Part shown: one piece after another, positions 61,888-64,000 of the stretch
Numbering within the stretch: the first letter of the stretch is position 1
How the letters are laid out: the number at the start of each line of letters is the position of its first letter
Position numbers and translations under genes: made by a program
Assembly (NCBI GenBank): GCA_963693285.1
Contig: OY848928.1
Coordinates: 3,906,501 to 3,970,500, forward strand
DNA length: 64,000 bases
Origin: Xestospongia muta
Lineage: Eukaryota > Porifera > Demospongiae > Haplosclerida > Petrosiidae
Direction of reading: 5' to 3'
Notes under the pieces: model-generated
Told to the model about the DNA's origin: nothing
Seen by the model: only the letters and a program-made list of their open reading frames with translations
Databases searched by the model: none

Positions 61888-64000
61888 TTAGTTTATGTTA
61901 TACTCATCTGAAAGTATACTTTCTCTTAATTCCGGTGGTTCATGTGACAAATCTCTTATCAGATCATCAAAATCATGGTACATAGTGAATTCATTAATAT
62001 TTACACTCTCTTCAGTCTGGTTCAGATTATTCATATGTTTTGGTAAAGATTCATTGGTTGATTGTCTTTGACATCTTTTACTACATTTTAACACCTTGTA
62101 AATATGGTATATGATGATGACCCAAAATAATAAGAATAAAACACCAGTCAATATGAATCCAGTAAATACAAAGAACGCAATATCTTCATTTCTTGACAAA
62201 ATTATTATAGCTATCACTATATGACCTAAAACACCATTTGTCATCACAATCAAATCCAAAATGTTCACTGCTTGACTACGAAATGGTCTTATATATGCTT
62301 GCACCATAACAAAAATAGCTAAAAGAATAGCTTCTATAAATATAAGGTACTCGTATGGATATCCTGTAGATGTAGACGCAAAAATACATATAATGAAGAG
62401 ATACCAGAGTCGAATACCAAACCAACATCGCCATTTATCCTTGTATGCTCCAAAGTGTGCATCAAGAAATGGTCTCATTTTGTTCACCCATTTATATTTG
62501 GACATAAATGGAAGAACAGTTAGCAATATAGTGTATGGAAGGATGACAAATAAAAGGAAGAAAAGAGCTGTCACACATAAAAAACAATGTCCTACATCTT
62601 TAAAATAAAGTATGTTTCCATCAAGAAACCATCTAATTGTTTTCTCAGTAGAGGTTTCTACAGTGACAAATGTCCATGCATCTACAATAGCATTTACTAC
62701 TTTGGCATAAGATAAGAAAACTAGAGTAGCCAACACTTGTACTGAATAGTGAGAAGTATGTCTTGCCAGTTTAGTTGAGTATCTACTAAGTTGTATGAAC
62801 ACAAAGACTATCACAATAAGATATAATGGAAAAGCAAACTGTAAAAATGTTTTAACTATTTCTGTCATGCCATCATAAAAGCACAAAGGAAAACCGAGGT
62901 TAAGACTGCAAAGATTTAACCAGACAAATAAAATTTTGGCTGGAAGAAAAGTAATTTGACCAATATTCACACTGTTTATAGTTGCAAAGACATTAGCATA
63001 GAATATTATGCTTGTAATTGTACCAGTAGCAATACTGATACGTAATACAAACAAGATTATGACCAGTAATACTCCAAGAAAGCCAAATGCTACTAAAGTA
63101 AACAACCAATAGTTAGAACATTTAAGACATTCCCTGTCTCCAAAGACAACACTATAATTGGCTCTACAACTTCCACACACTACACCATTTCTATTACCAC
63201 GACATGCGTCAAAATCAATAATTGTTGTGGTCATGTTAAATCCAGTACTACAATAATTATAAGGACAGTTGTCAGACACTGCAGTTACATTACTATCAGG
63301 TATTAGACCAACCCATTTGTCCAAAGGTAGTGTAACACTACCAATATCAAGATTGCATGATATACCATACCTCTCCAGCAAAGGTGAGCAAATGCAAACA
63401 TTTCTTGATAACTCAAAACCAGAGGGACAGTCATCCATGTATACTTTTATGTAGACTGATGGAGGAAAATGTACTGGTGATAGCATCAGTGTACCAGACC
63501 TTTGTGTCTGATTAGTAAATATGTTAAATGGTAACACATTACATTTTGTTGCTAGAGTCTGTTCAATAACTTGGTCAGATCTAATAAACCATGAATTATC
63601 AAAAATTGAGTATACAGCACCATATGTTGGGTTGAAGATTGAATCCACAGACAAAATACTAAAATTAAAAGTTTTCCCTGGATAGATAGTTATATTTATT
63701 GTCTTATCATTGATGCATTGAGGGCCTTTTCTTTCAGTTTCATTACATATGCAGAGAGTAGTTGGGACTGATGACACATCTAAATTACTTGTAATGTTAA
63801 ACACTTGTTGATACAAGTCTGGTAACTTTAAGGGATCTATGATAAAATTGGTACTAGGAACTTGAGAACAATTGTAAATAGGATGTCCAAATAAGGAATG
63901 TCCAGTTAACATAGCACTGTTATCAATAAAGGATAAGTTAATATCAGGAGGTGGATATGTAGTGTAAATAAACTGTTTCTCCATTTGAAACTGAATAGCA
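61888..64000 (-). CDS. Beta-helix multipass membrane protein, copy I (5' part off window)
   Basis: The reading frame is open from the stop at 61888 to the window edge, covering roughly the last 704 codons: last beta-helix rungs, Cys-rich region, membrane domain and tail. Blocks are KVYMDDCPSGFELS (as G), YCSTGFNMTTTIIDF, YEYLIFIEAILLAIFVMV, LPKHMNNL and LSHEPPELRESILSDEYNIN. One Arg-Glu pair is Ser-Lys (LKCSKRCQRQ). It is intact as far as seen. Confidence 0.87.
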   Translation of the reverse strand, partial: AIQFQMEKQFIYTTYPPPDINLSFIDNSAMLTGHSLFGHPIYNCSQVPSTNFIIDPLKLPDLYQQVFNITSNLDVSSVPTTLCICNETERKGPQCINDKTINITIYPGKTFNFSILSVDSIFNPTYGAVYSIFDNSWFIRSDQVIEQTLATKCNVLPFNIFTNQTQRSGTLMLSPVHFPPSVYIKVYMDDCPSGFELSRNVCICSPLLERYGISCNLDIGSVTLPLDKWVGLIPDSNVTAVSDNCPYNYCSTGFNMTTTIIDFDACRGNRNGVVCGSCRANYSVVFGDRECLKCSNYWLFTLVAFGFLGVLLVIILFVLRISIATGTITSIIFYANVFATINSVNIGQITFLPAKILFVWLNLCSLNLGFPLCFYDGMTEIVKTFLQFAFPLYLIVIVFVFIQLSRYSTKLARHTSHYSVQVLATLVFLSYAKVVNAIVDAWTFVTVETSTEKTIRWFLDGNILYFKDVGHCFLCVTALFFLLFVILPYTILLTVLPFMSKYKWVNKMRPFLDAHFGAYKDKWRCWFGIRLWYLFIICIFASTSTGYPYEYLIFIEAILLAIFVMVQAYIRPFRSQAVNILDLIVMTNGVLGHIVIAIIILSRNEDIAFFVFTGFILTGVLFLLFWVIIIYHIYKVLKCSKRCQRQSTNESLPKHMNNLNQTEESVNINEFTMYHDFDDLIRDLSHEPPELRESILSDEYNIN

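Overview
The window is animal nuclear DNA. It is AT-rich, with short GT-AG introns, many (CT)n tracts and no bacterial-style operons. A metazoan HERC1-type gene with very short introns, a free-standing hedgehog signal-domain gene and a tandem family of beta-helix multipass membrane proteins together suggest a non-bilaterian marine invertebrate, most likely a demosponge. The species is inference.

Region 1 (1-18320, + strand) is the 3' part of one giant gene. Forty-three exons can be chained with every splice phase matching, giving 2463 codons that run off the left edge. The order is SPRY, linker, proline-rich and UBA segment, helical region, WD40 propeller, seven-bladed RCC1-like propeller, and HECT domain with its catalytic cysteine in the last exon. 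This is the architecture of the E3 ubiquitin ligase HERC1.

Nested in the largest HERC1 intron, on the opposite strand (9406-9923, with a probable 5' exon near 10033-10058), is a small secreted protein made of a signal peptide and a single hedgehog signal (Hedge) domain, without the autoprocessing Hog domain. A one-base deletion in an A-run splits its frame; the rest of the domain, with the expected metal-binding residues, continues in the next frame.

Region 2 (about 19.2-64.0 kb) is a tandem array on the - strand of a single-exon gene of about 1235 codons: six intact copies (A, C, D, E, F, G), one running off the right edge (I), and broken copies (B, H and small tails). Each has a signal peptide, an Asn-rich right-handed beta-helix ectodomain, a Cys-rich juxtamembrane region, about 8-10 membrane segments and a cytoplasmic tail of about 65 residues. 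I recognise no named function. A receptor or recognition role is only inferred from the architecture and from the mosaic paralogues.

The array is interleaved with broken copies of the 3' end of HERC1 (copies of exons 33-43, always including the catalytic-Cys exon) at 23.0-26.1, 32.5-34.9, 40.6-40.7 and 58.2-58.4 kb. The repeated unit is therefore HERC1 3' end plus intergenic DNA plus receptor gene. Some breakpoints can be read directly. The flanks of E to I form a second duplicon family that carries a decayed LINE reverse-transcriptase fragment and 25-bp minisatellites.
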